Below the pieces are notes generated by a model. It made no database searches. It worked only from the letters and a program-made list of their open reading frames with translations, and was not told where the DNA came from. DNA of 64,000 nt from Capsicum annuum (taxonomy: Eukaryota > Streptophyta > Magnoliopsida > Solanales > Solanaceae). Positions 10,615-21,648 of this stretch are shown in pieces. A program made the translations under genes and the position numbers. Location: positions 217,146,717-217,210,716 of the forward strand of contig NC_061115.1 in the NCBI RefSeq assembly GCF_002878395.1. The letters run 5' to 3'. Each line of letters opens with the position of its first letter. Position 1 is the stretch's first letter.

Positions 10615-12611
10615 ATGGATCCAACCTTGTACAATGTTGCGGTGGAAGGCAATATTAGTAATGGTGATTTTTCACTTGCTGAATATCTGAAAAGGAATGA
10701 AGAAAATGAGTACCAAATCACTCCAGCAGGCAAAAAACAATGTTACACGTGGCGGCACATTATGGCCGCTCCCATTTCGCTGCAGAAGTCCTTAAGATTA
10801 GTCCGGCATTCTTATGCCATCAGAACAAGAAGAATGAAACTGCACTTCACATAGCAGCTAATGAAGGCCACATCGAAGTAATCCACTTGCTACTTAGTAT
10901 AACTGAGAATCATAAGGAGACACTCATGAGGATGACAGATGAGAATGGAGATACAGTGCTGGACAAGGTCGTGCAGAGCTGACATCAAGATGTAGCCAGA
11001 CTATTGGTGAAAGAAGATCCTGAATTTGAATTTCCATCCAACAAGGCTCGGGAGACATCGCTGTATCTGGCAGCTGAGTTTGGTCTTCGTGAAGCTTTGA
11101 GTGAAATCTTGAACTCCTGCAAGCAACCAACTTCTTCTGCAGGTCCATTAAATCGAACACCTCTGCATGCAGCAGTAATTCAGGAACACACTGGTATGTA
11201 GTTTTTTTTTTTGCCGTTACTCGCACCATATTAACATCTCTTTTAAATTTTTGTTACTATATGTTGTTTCTTGTACTTCGACTATCGTGTTATTTTGTTG
11301 TAGTACTGTTCTGTTTTGGACATTTTTTCTTGAGCTGAGAGTCTTTCGGAAACAACCTCTCTACCAGTGAGGTAGTGGTAAGATCTGTGTACACTCTACC
11401 CTTTCCCAGACCCACTTAGAGACTACACTGGAGAGTCTAAATTTGTGTTGATTTAACTCCTTATCATCATCATATTTGAGATATGCATCCAGAATGCTGA
11501 TGCAATGGAATAAATCTTTGTGTGAGGAACCTGACGTGGGGGGCTGGAATTCGCTGCACTTTGTCGCTCTTTTAGGATTGAAAGAAGTAGTTTCTGATAT
11601 GCTCGGGTGGAAAAAATCTTTAGCCTACCTTCCAGCAGGCAGTGAAAACGACTGGACGACAGCAATTCACATTGCAGCCGGTGCAGGTAAGTTAGACATT
11701 TTACATGAGCTATTAAATCACTGCCCTAATTGCTGGGAAATGCTCGACAGCAATGGATGAAATGCTCTTCACGAAGCCATATTATACAGTCAAGCAAATG
11801 TGGTCAGTTACTTACTGAAGCCCAGAAAGTGGGATAAGCTTGTCGAGGATCCAGACAACGATGGCAACACTACTCACCATTTGCTTGCTTCGTCTAATTT
11901 TTGGGGATACGTGCCATTGGAATTAAAAGATCATCCCCGAACAAAGAAGATGTCATACAACAAGGAAAACAAGACTCCTTTTGACGTAGCAGTGTCTTGC
12001 ACAGAGTGGAGGGTAGACAAGGATAGAATCACGCCCAGCTTGTATCATGATTTCTTAAATTCCATTGCTCAATTGGGACGACGTTCACCCAGGCTGAACC
12101 AGATGGATCGGCAGAAGATAATTTTCAACCAAGCTAAGGAATGCGACATAAACATCAAAGGTATCTTGTCAGCAGCTTAAATGCAACTAGTTGTGGCTAC
12201 TTTATTAGTCACAGTCACCTTTGCAGCTGGTTTTACATTACCAGGAGGATTTGAAAGCGATGACAATGGCCCTAATAAGGGGATGGCAATCCTAATAAGA
12301 AAATCAGCATTTCATGCATTTTTTATTACAGATGCAATCGCCTTTGCATTCTCCGCTGGTGCTATATTCAGCTACTTCTATATGGCAACAATCCTCGTCC
12401 AATGTCCTTTCAGGATTTGGGTTATTTGTGGTCTCTCAGTAAAGTTGGAGCTAGGCCGCAGCTCGTTGCAATGTCAGCAGTTGTCATTGCTTTTGTAACT
12501 GGTATGTATGCTACTTTAGCTCATTCAGTTGGTCTCGCAGTTACTATCTGTGCCATCGGTTGCATCTCTTTCATCATGTACGTGTGGGCAGTGCTGAGGC
12601 CAGTATGCTGA
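10615..12611 (+). pseudogene. ankyrin-repeat PGG-domain (ACD6-like) pseudogene
   Basis: Plant ACD6-like membrane proteins combine N-terminal ankyrin repeats with a C-terminal multi-helix PGG domain and take part in defence and cell-death control. Exon 1 starts MDPTLYNVAVEGN and holds several ankyrin repeats (HVAAHYGRSHFAAEVLKI, ALHIAANEGHIEVI). It ends at a CTG/GTATGT donor near 11193. Exon 2 (from about 11490) continues the ankyrins (GWNSLHFVALLGLKEVV) and reaches the PGG domain: LLVTVTFAAGFTLPGGFESD, then hydrophobic helices to 12611. It is broken by a frameshift near 10740, TGA at 10981, TGA at 11758, TAA at 12178 and a frameshift near 12400. Function in the living plant is unlikely. Confidence 0.9.
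11333..11440 (+). repeat. Au-like SINE remnant in the ankyrin intron
   Basis: The series TTGAGCTGAGAGTCTTTCGG, ACAACCTCTCTACC, GGTAGTGGTAAG, then ACTCTACCCTTTCCCAGACC resembles the 3' body of Au-type plant SINEs. It lies between the exon 1 donor and exon 2, so it is an intronic insertion. Confidence 0.65.
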
Positions 12612-12929
12612 ATAAAAGTGGTAAAAAAATAATTTGTAAGTACAAAAAAAGTATTTTTGACATATATACGTCGTGTATTTTCTATATACACAATATAAAT
12701 TTTTGACAAAGGATGCTTAACTGACTACCCTTTACTGCGTGTGAATCATGTATCTTCTTGAAAGAGAAGTGCAGAGAGACACAAGTGGCAAGTCCACCTT
12801 CTGCAGCTCGACTAATTCCATGAGGTATTTACGATCTAACCCCGCCCCCAAACCCCCAAACCTCAACACATGTACCGTGTAACTCTCAACAGATTGGAAG
12901 AAATCACTTAATGTTTTTGCCTTTGCCGG
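12612..12929. other. Ankyrin pseudogene 3' flank to copia insertion
   Basis: This is AT-rich 3' flank followed by less AT-rich DNA (about 12740-12900). No coding domain is recognised. It ends at GCCGG (12925-12929), the likely target duplication of the copia element. Confidence 0.5.
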
Positions 12930-13143
12930 TATTAGCAATATCTCTTGGTTGATACTAGGATATCTCATTATTGATCTTCCATATCTAAATATCTCATTAT
13001 TAGTGATTTAGTTTCTATTTAGGAGAAGATTACAATTCTTTATTACTTGATTCTTTACTTATTTGGTTTATTCTCTCTTGTATATATATACACACACATC
13101 AATAAAATTGAAACACAACTTCTCTCTAGCAGTAATATTCATA
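12930..13143 (+). repeat. Copia 5' LTR (214 bp)
   Basis: It starts TATTAGCAATATCTC and ends AGTAATATTCATA, directly abutting the primer site. TATA-like TATATATATACACAC lies near 13081. It is nearly identical to 29469-29681. Its ends are TAT...ATA, not the usual TG...CA. Confidence 0.88.
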
Positions 13144-13157
13144 TGGTATCAAGAGCC
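13144..13157 (+). other. Copia primer-binding site (tRNA-iMet)
   Basis: TGGTATCAAGAGCC matches the initiator-tRNA complement with one extra A, directly after the LTR. Confidence 0.8.
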
Positions 13158-13220
13158 TAAAAGATTCATAGCATTTTTTTTCTTCCATGAGTTTGTGTTT
13201 TTTTTTACTCTGCCAAGATA

Positions 13221-14212
13221 ATGGCTCCAAGCAATACCTCCACTAATAACACCTCAGCCACACCTCCAACCGCACCTTCTCAGGTGGCTGCACCAAGTTC
13301 TCCCACAATTCTCACTATGAACAACTATGAGCAGTTGATCAGTATCAACGTTGTTGCTCAGGCACCTCTAAAGCTCAACAATGTGAACTACCAGTCATGG
13401 AAATACCAATGGGAAACCATCATATGAATTTCTTCACTTCATTGAATAGCCACCAAGTTCAACAACCACTCTTTTTCATAAATGGGAAGACCATCTTATC
13501 AGAAGTGCCATTGTTGCCTTTTTATCTTCTGATATTGTTCCTTTTGTTATTGATGCCAAGTCTTCGTATTCTCTCTGGAAAAATATGGCGGCAACCTATG
13601 AAAATCCATCACGTGCCCGTATCATGAGTCTTAGAGAATCCCTAAGCAACATGAAAAAGGGTAACCTCTCTATCACCTCATACTTGCAGAAGATCAAACA
13701 AATCTGCAACACTTTAGCCTCAGTTGGCATTTAAATTTTGAGGGATGATCTCTTTCTTCATGCTCTTTATGGACTTCCAGCAGAATATAACAGTATAACT
13801 GCAGCTCTGCGTGCCCAAGAAACTACAGTCATATTTGAAGAGCTTCATGAGAAGCTCTTTGATTTTGAGCAAAATCTTGTTCACTCATCTTCCTCTACCA
13901 TGGTTCCAATTACAGCAAACTTTGCTGCTAAATCATCGCCTCACAACAATCGTTCTCGTCCCAATCATGCTTCACGTCCAGGAAATAACTCAAATCAATT
14001 TGCTGCTAACAATACCGGGGCTCAATTTGATGGTCAAAACAACCACAGGAATCGTCCTCGTGTTACTTGCCAGCTCTGTGATAAGCCTGGTCATCACGTG
14101 AAGTAGTGCCGAAAATTATTAGCAATTCTTTCTTTAGTTAATGGATCTCAATCAGATGGACACACAAGAAATAATGCTCAGCCTCAAACACAACAGCCAC
14201 GTGCTAACTATG
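13221..14212 (+). pseudogene. Copia gag relic
   Basis: The nucleocapsid precursor starts with ATG at 13221 and a low-complexity Ser/Thr/Pro N-terminus, then LKLNNVNYQSWKYQW, a typical copia gag motif. A frameshift or stop at 13425-13440 breaks it. It continues with SYSLWKNMAATYE-type sequence and YLQKIKQICNTLA. A last open stretch (13738-14106) carries YGLPAEYNSITAALRA and the zinc knuckle CQLCDKPGHHVK. A stop replaces the residue before the last Cys (TAG at 14104). The gypsy LTR at 14213 cuts the remainder. Confidence 0.87.
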
Positions 14213-17200
14213 TGTAATACCCCACAAATTTTTCTAGTCGTAAAGGCTCGTTTAAGCTAGCCAAGAAAAGCTTAGCACTTAAAAATTTGGCTAAGTGTTG
14301 AATTTTTTTTTTCATTTCCATAAACTTCTGAACTTTGAGGAATTATTTTAGGGCCTTCCCGACATCCGTTTTTCAATTTTCAAGTTGCGTTGCAAAGAAG
14401 AAAGTCAGTAGAACATTTTGGATGCATTCCGGGCGCATTTTCGGTGCATTTCAGTGGCATAGCTCACTGGTTTGATATGCTCACGCATTCCGGCGAATTT
14501 CAGGGTCAACTTCAAACGATCATAACTTCCTGTATATAACGAACTGGGAGATCTGCTATATATCAAATGAAAGATCTTTTAGTCTTCTTTCAATGAAATT
14601 AGTTTCATCCAAATTGAACATTGTAGTAAAATGTTATGCCTAATTTACTTCAGCATATCAAACCAGTAAACTGAGGGACAAATTTGACTTTATTTTTTTC
14701 CTTAGGGGTATTTTAGTCCTTTCATCCCTATAAATACCCCTTAACACGGAATTTATCATACGTTCAACCAAAATACACATATTTTTCATAAAACTCTCAA
14801 GAACAAACCCCTCTAGTCCTAAAACAAAATTAAGATCCCTCAAAATTCAACCGTAGGAATTCAAAGATAATTTAAGATTCGTAATCCCCATTGCGAGAGC
14901 TACAAGGAGCACCTATTCATCTTACGAATTCTGGAATCAAGAGTTTATCCGAATTCATAAACTTGAGGTATGCAAGTGCTGATTCTTGGGTTCCTTCCAC
15001 TCAAGAAGCTCAAGAACCCTTTTTCCTAAATTCAAATATTGTGTGTTTTATGAATTTTTATCATTTATGTGGTTTGGAAATTGAGTCTCTTGATGTTTTC
15101 GAAATTAAATTCATGTGTTGGTGATAAAAACTCAAGCTTTGACTCTAATATGTGTTGATCTTGTGGTGTTCATGATAAAGCCTCTTCAAGAAGCATGTTG
15201 AATGATGTAATCATGTTAATTGGTGTAATGAATTGTTGTAAGGCCAAGCTGAGTGAAATGTGATGTTATGTGCTAACTGATGTTGGAAATAATCATATTT
15301 TCTATGGATGTTAAATCATGATCATATCATGTTGAAATCCTTGATTGGTGAATTGGTTGATGTAGTCACGATATCTAGAAGTAGTAAAATGTTGAATAAC
15401 CTTAGAGTGCTCCCCATATGTTTGATAAAATGCTTGTGTGAAGGAATTAAAATCATTGTAGTATTTTAAGTATAAAATCCCCAATTTTGTGATAAGTAAT
15501 ACGTGTCAAGAGGGATGTAGTATTCATGATTGAATTCAAGAGTGTTCATGATTAGAACTTTGATTGGGTTTCTAATCCATGATTAGGTGCAAGATTTATG
15601 TGAAACTAATAATTATATGCATATTATTATATGAATGTATGTTGGAGCCTTGAATTTGTGAACTTGGTGTTGAGATTGTTATACTTATGTGTTGATTGGT
15701 ATTGGGTGCAAATACTATGCCTTTCAAGTATTTGATAAAATGCTTATGTGAAGCAAATAAAGTCATTTTAGTATGTTGATTAGGAATTTTACAAAGATGT
15801 ATTAACTAATGCATGCCAAGTGTATGTTGAAATACTTTAGTGAATGATTTATGACATGTTAGCACGAAATCCTCAATTGTGTGCACTTGAATAGATGTTA
15901 TATATTTATTGCAAGATCTTGTGGAATGAGTTAAGAAGTATTGGCTTGCAATTCCTATACAAATACATGTTGGTATTTCCAAGTGATTGAAGTGATGTTT
16001 TATTGAGTATATGGCGAGTCTAATATTATGATGTTGATGTTGGTCATGTATTCAAAGAGTCAAGTCCCGTCAATTTCCTTCAATCGAGTCCTGGGGGTAC
16101 CTGTACCCAAAAAATATAGTTGTGTGCCTAGAGCCAAGTCAATCTCAAGATAATCTAGGACATGCTATGATCAATAGAACTCAGTCAGTGACTGAACAGT
16201 AAGAAAACTCAGCAATTTCAGTATTCAGTGTAATCAAGCTCAGTACTCAGTTCAGATCTCAGCAGTATTCAGTATCCAATGAAGATTTCAGTAAAGCTCA
16301 GTAAGTTACAGAAGTCAGTCGAATTCAGATAGAAAGTAGAATTTAGAAGTATTCCATCAGATAACGAAACCAAATGAACACAGTCAGATCAGTCAAGTAA
16401 GAAAATCAGTATAAGATTCAGCTCATTCTAAGTTCAAGTTCAATTAAGAATCAGTTTAGAAACTTTCAGTTGGGAGTTGGAACTAGCACCGAGCGAGTAC
16501 AGGATGGCGGCTTCCCCGTTAGAGAGGTAGAGTCGTTAGCAGTAATACCTGTACTCCAGAACTGCGTAGCCAACACAAAACAAGGAGTCACCTTCTAGAT
16601 AAAGGCTTGACTACCTGCAGGAGTCCGCATAGCCTTAGCTTGACATTCTCTTAAGGGTCATACGTTAGAGAGGCTTGAACAGAGAGGTCTTTACCCGTGG
16701 CATGGTATTCACACCCTTCCAGCTGGGGTTATAGGTTAGACCCCACCAAACTCGGGGCATGTCTATTAAGTGAGAACTCCTATAGTTACAGTTTCAGTTT
16801 TAGATTCAGACTCAGTCAAGATCTCATAAAGTCTCCAGATTCAGGACCGTCAGATATGGTCATATAAGTTCAGAAAGGAACCTAGATAGATCCATTGATT
16901 CGTGTACCACTTGCTGATAGGCCTGGTCTTACCTAAAGTTATTCAGTATCAGTACTTATAGAGATCACCCATTAGAAAGGCTCGATCTCAGTATCAAATT
17001 CAGTTAAGTATTCTCAGTATCATCTCCAGAGATCACCCGATAGATAGGCCTGATCTCAAGATTAATAAGTCACTATCATTATCCGAAGATTCAAAGATCA
17101 TATGCTAGATAGGTTTGATCTCAAATTCATCCAGTTGATATCAGTAAGCCCAGAAATCAGTTATTCAGTATTGCAGAGTTAGTAAACTCAGATATCAGTC

Positions 17201-17869
17201 TCATTAGCTTTCGATACTCAGAATTTTAGTATGTTCAGAGATTTTAGTTTGACAGTATATTCAATATCAGTTATCAGATTTAGTCTTAGTATGCTCAGTC
17301 ACAGTATGCATAGTATGTTCAGTAATTATAGCTTTCCTATGTATGCTAATACAGCTCTTGTATATCATTCAGTTAAGTAATTATTCATGCATAAGCCCTT
17401 GCATTTAGCCTTACCTCATTTGCATACTCAGTACATTCCAACGTACTGACACATTTATGCTTAGGTGTTGTTATTTTATTTGACACCATAATTTCAGAGG
17501 CACGAGATCTAGAGTATCCTTAGCACTTCAGTTCCTATCAGCAGTAGTGAGTCCTCATCTTTCGAGGATGATTATTATTTTAGTACACTATTATATTATG
17601 TTTATCTTATTAGACGGAGTTAGTTGGGGACATGTCCCATCAACTCCATACTTCAGACAGCTAGAGGCTTTTCGGACAGATATATAACTTTTAAGATTTT
17701 ATTTATTTTAAATTTTTGAACCTTATGGAAAGTTTCCACCAGTTTTCTGCATATATTTTATTATATTATGAAGTGACCAGGTACAGATATCAAAAGAGGG
17801 TTAGCTTATGGTCTTTCGAGATCATGAGCACCATGTGGCATTCCAATTACAGAGAATTAAGGCGTTACA
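14213..17869 (+). repeat. Gypsy LTR (gypsy-1 superfamily), about 3.66 kb, nested in copia
   Basis: It starts TGTAATACCCC inside copia gag and ends GGCGTTACA, immediately before a tRNA-iMet primer site, so it is a 5' LTR. It shares landmarks with the gypsy-1 LTR, including GTCCTGGGGGTAC, GAGGCACGAG, GAGTCCTCATC and GGGGACATGTCCC. It is longer, with many CAGTATTCAG-type repeats between 16200 and 17400. No gene is seen. Confidence 0.85.
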
Positions 17870-18309
17870 AACATGGTATCAGAGCCTAAGGTTCAATAGT
17901 ATCCTAGGAAGTCTGAAAAGCCCCATCTAGTAGAGTCTTGTCATGGGTGTATTGCGCGCCACATTTATGTACAGGAGGCTATAAGATGTTTTATAAAAAG
18001 TTTCCCTTCTTTCATGTGTAAGATCATGTTGTAGAAACTTTCTCTAAGAGACTTATGCAGAATCTTGTCATGATCCATTCATATCAGCTTTACCTTACTT
18101 TCAAGGTAACAGATGAACTGAAGCCCAAAGTCCTTTATATGGAACTTTCTCAGATAGACCCCTAGAGATAGTTTCGGGATAGTGCTACCTGAATTTGAGC
18201 AGAGTATGTTTCATGGGGTTAGTTGTATAAGAAGTGAATCAGTAGGCTCGAAACAATGTATGCAAGAATCTAAGTATAGTAACCCAAAGATTTTATGTGT
18301 TGTTGATGG
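17870..18309 (+). mobile_element. Internal start of the nested gypsy: primer site and leader only
   Basis: TGGTATCAGAGCC at 17874-17886 is the primer site. The leader that follows is recognisably like gypsy-1 548-700 (AGGTTCAATAGTATCCTAGG, then GTAGAGTCTTGTC). No gag, pol or env domain follows; the sequence turns into another LTR family near 18310. Confidence 0.75.
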
Positions 18310-18687
18310 AGATATTTCAAATCGCCAATCAGATTGTGCATTGGTGAGCCTTCTATGCTCCAGAAGGCCTGTTTATTTTTAGATATTTATCTTTAGTAAT
18401 GTTTTGGTCTACTAGGGGCCTTGTCCCAGTTTTCGGACAATTTTTTTTAGTCCATAGTAGAGATTTCGCAGACTGAGTCAGACATTATCGTTCAGATATA
18501 TTTTGGATTTTAGTTTTCAGTATTATGATCACATTCAGATTGACCATGTTTCCATAATAGATTTCTATTTCCGCATTATCTTTTATTATATAAATGTTGT
18601 GCATGATTACCAGATAGAGAAGGGTGTTCCGGGCCTTCATGGTTCGAAATGCTCGTCACGGCTAGGGCCCTGATTCGGGTTGTGACA
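18310..18687 (-). repeat. LTR fragment of the LARD family, truncated
   Basis: This is the reverse complement of about 19473-19860: on the plus strand it ends with CTCGTCACGGCTAGGGCCCT and TTGTGACA. Only the terminal 380 bp are present. It abuts copia sequence at 18688. Confidence 0.82.
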
Positions 18688-19472
18688 TCGAGTAACTCCT
18701 CTCATGATATATCCACATCATCGGATTTAGGATGTACCTCTCACGAGGCTGCCACCAGCAATCATTCTTCATTAAACGAGCTTCCGCAATCCACTGCATC
18801 CTTTTTAGGTATGATTTCTGCTACTTCTGGTTCCTCCATTCTTTGTTCTGCCCCTATACCGAATCATCCTATGGTTACCTGTTCTAAAAACAATATTAGT
18901 AATCCAATTCAAAGACTTTGTCTTAGCTCTACCTTAACTCCTAAACTCGAATTATTCCCTGCTGCACAACCTTCAAAATTGCAAACCATTCCCTCAAATA
19001 CCATTTGCAAACCCAAGCCTATCAAATCATCTCTTTTCTCTAGTTCAATACCCAAACCTATTGAGCTTAGGAGTGTTAACCAAGCATTAAAAATCCTAAA
19101 TAGCATGCTTTAATGAATAAGGAACTATCGACACTTAAGGGTCAAGGCACATGGTCTCTTGTACCAATCAATTCTAAAGCCAAACCCATCGGGTCTAAGT
19201 GGGTTTTTCGTGTTAAATACAACTCAGATGGAAGTATTAGCCATCATAAAGCTCGACTTTTTGCTAAAGGTTTCTTGCAGCATACAAATACTGATTATGG
19301 TGAAACATATTCTTCAGTAGCAAAGCATACCACAGTGCGTGTTATTCTCTCATTGGTTGCCTCATTTGATTGGCCACTTTGTTAACTAGATGTAAACAAT
19401 GCCTTCTTTCATGGTACTTTAACTGCGGAAGTTCATATGTCTCAGCCTCCCGGGTTTGTGAATGAGACATAT
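18688..19472 (+). pseudogene. Copia integrase-RT linker and N-terminal RT relic
   Basis: A Ser/Pro-rich linker (to about 19110) is followed by the RT start: MNKELSTLKGQGTWSLVPIN, SKWVFRVKYNSDGSI, HKARLFAKGFLQ, DYGETYSSVAKHTTVR. The frame stops at 19383 (C then TAA) but resumes with LDVNNAFFHGTL (one catalytic Asp of RT) and MSQPPGFVNE. A stop at 19111 also separates linker and RT. The LARD insertion at 19473 cuts the gene; RT resumes at 28336. Confidence 0.9.
19468..19472 (+). repeat. Target site duplication CATAT (left)
   Basis: CATAT precedes the LARD left LTR and is repeated exactly at 28331-28335, so the boundaries of this insertion are known to the base. Confidence 0.92.
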
Positions 19473-21648
19473 TGTCACTACCCGAGCCGGGGCCCTAGCC
19501 GTGACGAGCATCCCGAACCATGAAGGCCCGAAACACCCATCTCTATCTGGAAATCATGCACAACATTCATAAAATAAAAGATAATGCAGAAATAAAATTT
19601 TAATATAGAAAAATGGTCAATCTGAATATGATCATAATACTAAAACTAAAATCTGAAAATGTATCTGAAAAAAAATGTCTGATTTAGTTTGCGAAATCTC
19701 TACTATGAACTAAATAAAACTGTCTGAAAACTGGGACAAGGCCCCCAGTAGACCAAAACATGACTAAAGATAAATATTTGAAAATAAATAGGCGTTCTGG
19801 ATCATAGAAGGCTCACCACTGCACAAACTGATCTGCGATCTTAAATATCTACTGTTTACCTAGACCCCTAGACTAAGCCTCAGAACCTAAAAGGAGGGGG
19901 ATCAGCACAAATGTACTGGCACGCAAAGCAATCCAAAATAGTATATTTGTATACGTATAAAGTAGATGAGAGAAATTTAACCAAACATCATGCATAAAAT
20001 AGTTTCCAAAACACATGGGCATCATTTTGAACATTCTAAGACATTCATGTCAAAACAGTTTCTGATCTTTGTATTACTTCTGAGTTAGGTGGCACTCCCT
20101 TACAATTCTGATATTCCACTGGCCGTATGGAATTCCCCATTGGCTCAGCGGGGAAGTCTCCAACCCACGTGTGCCACAAGAGTCGGAGTCTCTGATTATG
20201 AAATGCCATACGACACTAGGCCAACATAATATAAGATATACCCAGATCGATAAATCATGGTTTCGGGCAGTGAGTATCTACACTCATGCCTTCTTCGGGG
20301 AACCACCTAACATCTCTTTCTGCCCAATTTCTAACCATTTCTAAACATGAAACATTCTGATAACAAAATCTGTAAACCTGATTTCAAACATGCATTCTAT
20401 TCTGTTCTGAATTTATCATGGAATTTTCTGAGTTGGTGTCGTAACACCAAGACTTTCAAGTTCTATTTCTGAGCCATAATGCAATAAGCCTGATCTTTCA
20501 TAAAAATGTAGTTTCAGACCACCCAAACATGTAATTTTGCATAAAAGATTTCATGTTCCGAAACTCAAGTCAAAACCATGCAAAAACTTTGATAAAACAT
20601 ATTGTGGTCATGTTGTTTTGGCAAAACCATGCACTCTTTCTTTATATGTATGTTCAACATTCACAACCCTACCTTTCGTGTTCAAAAATCATATTCCAAA
20701 CATAGAAAAAGTCAAAGTATTTCATATCATGCTTTTCAAAACACATTCAAAATAATTTATATCATACAAAGATGGGAAAAACTCATAACAAGAGAGGGAT
20801 TCATTATAATTCACGCTCTCAATTGAATAATCATTCTTGAACACATACATACATATATACATAATTTCAAATAAATTTTGGGAAAGGTATAAAGACCAAA
20901 ACAATACCGTCAAAACTTCTAAAACATGATTATATTCATAAATTTCAAAACCCCATTCTTAAAATATGAATTCTATGCCCATGAGATTTTAGGAAAACCC
21001 CACGTACCTCGAAATAGGAAGACAATAGGTTCTTATTGAAGCTTACGACCTGGGGATTCCAAATTTGTGATCAATTTCGAAAACCTACTGTTGAATCTTG
21101 AACTACTTGGATTTTTATTTTGAAACCCTTGAGAGAGTCCTTGAGAAAATTTGATGAATGCGGGTGTATTTTGGCTTTCTAGGGATTGAATCCCGTGTTT
21201 AAGATGAGAGGGGGATGAAAAATACCTAAAATGCCCTTAATTATTCGGAGAAGCTTGAAAAATCGGCATGAGGCAATCTACCAGGCAGCGCCTGCCTAAG
21301 AGCACCGCTATAGGCTAGGCGTCGCCTGCCCTATCGCGAGCTCCCTGGAGTGATCCAGCGGGTGGCGCGGGCTAATCACCCGGTGCTACTGGAATGGCTA
21401 ACAAAACTCGCCTTTATGTTCATCTAAAAATTTTGAAACTCATCCGAGAAGTGCTACAACCTTACCCCATCGCAACGCAACAAGAAAATCTAAAAACGGA
21501 GGTCAGGAAGATTGAAAATAAAATCCCTAAAGATCAAGAGCTAATAATGAGACTAAGTCTCTTTGACCCTTATAATATTTTCAAGTTTTCAAGACTAAGA
21601 GCACACTACTAGAAGCTAACACAGGCATGGCTTTTACGGGGAGTTACA
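19473..21648 (-). repeat. LARD 3' LTR (left, 2176 bp)
   Basis: On the plus strand it runs from TGTCACTACCCGAGCC to GGGGAGTTACA. It matches 26180-28330 along its whole length, with scattered changes and an extra stretch near 20010-20040. Short ORFs inside (for example 20537-20826) recur in the other LTR and are not genes. Confidence 0.92.

Noticed and set aside
15000..17400. CRISPR-like or satellite arrays in the long gypsy LTR
   Set aside because: CAGTATTCAG-type words recur irregularly without fixed unit and spacer; this is ordinary LTR low complexity in a eukaryote.
20537..20826. Small proteins in the LARD LTRs (20537, 20602, 27254)
   Set aside because: They lie in LTRs without gene-like motifs and are not kept in length between the two LTRs.
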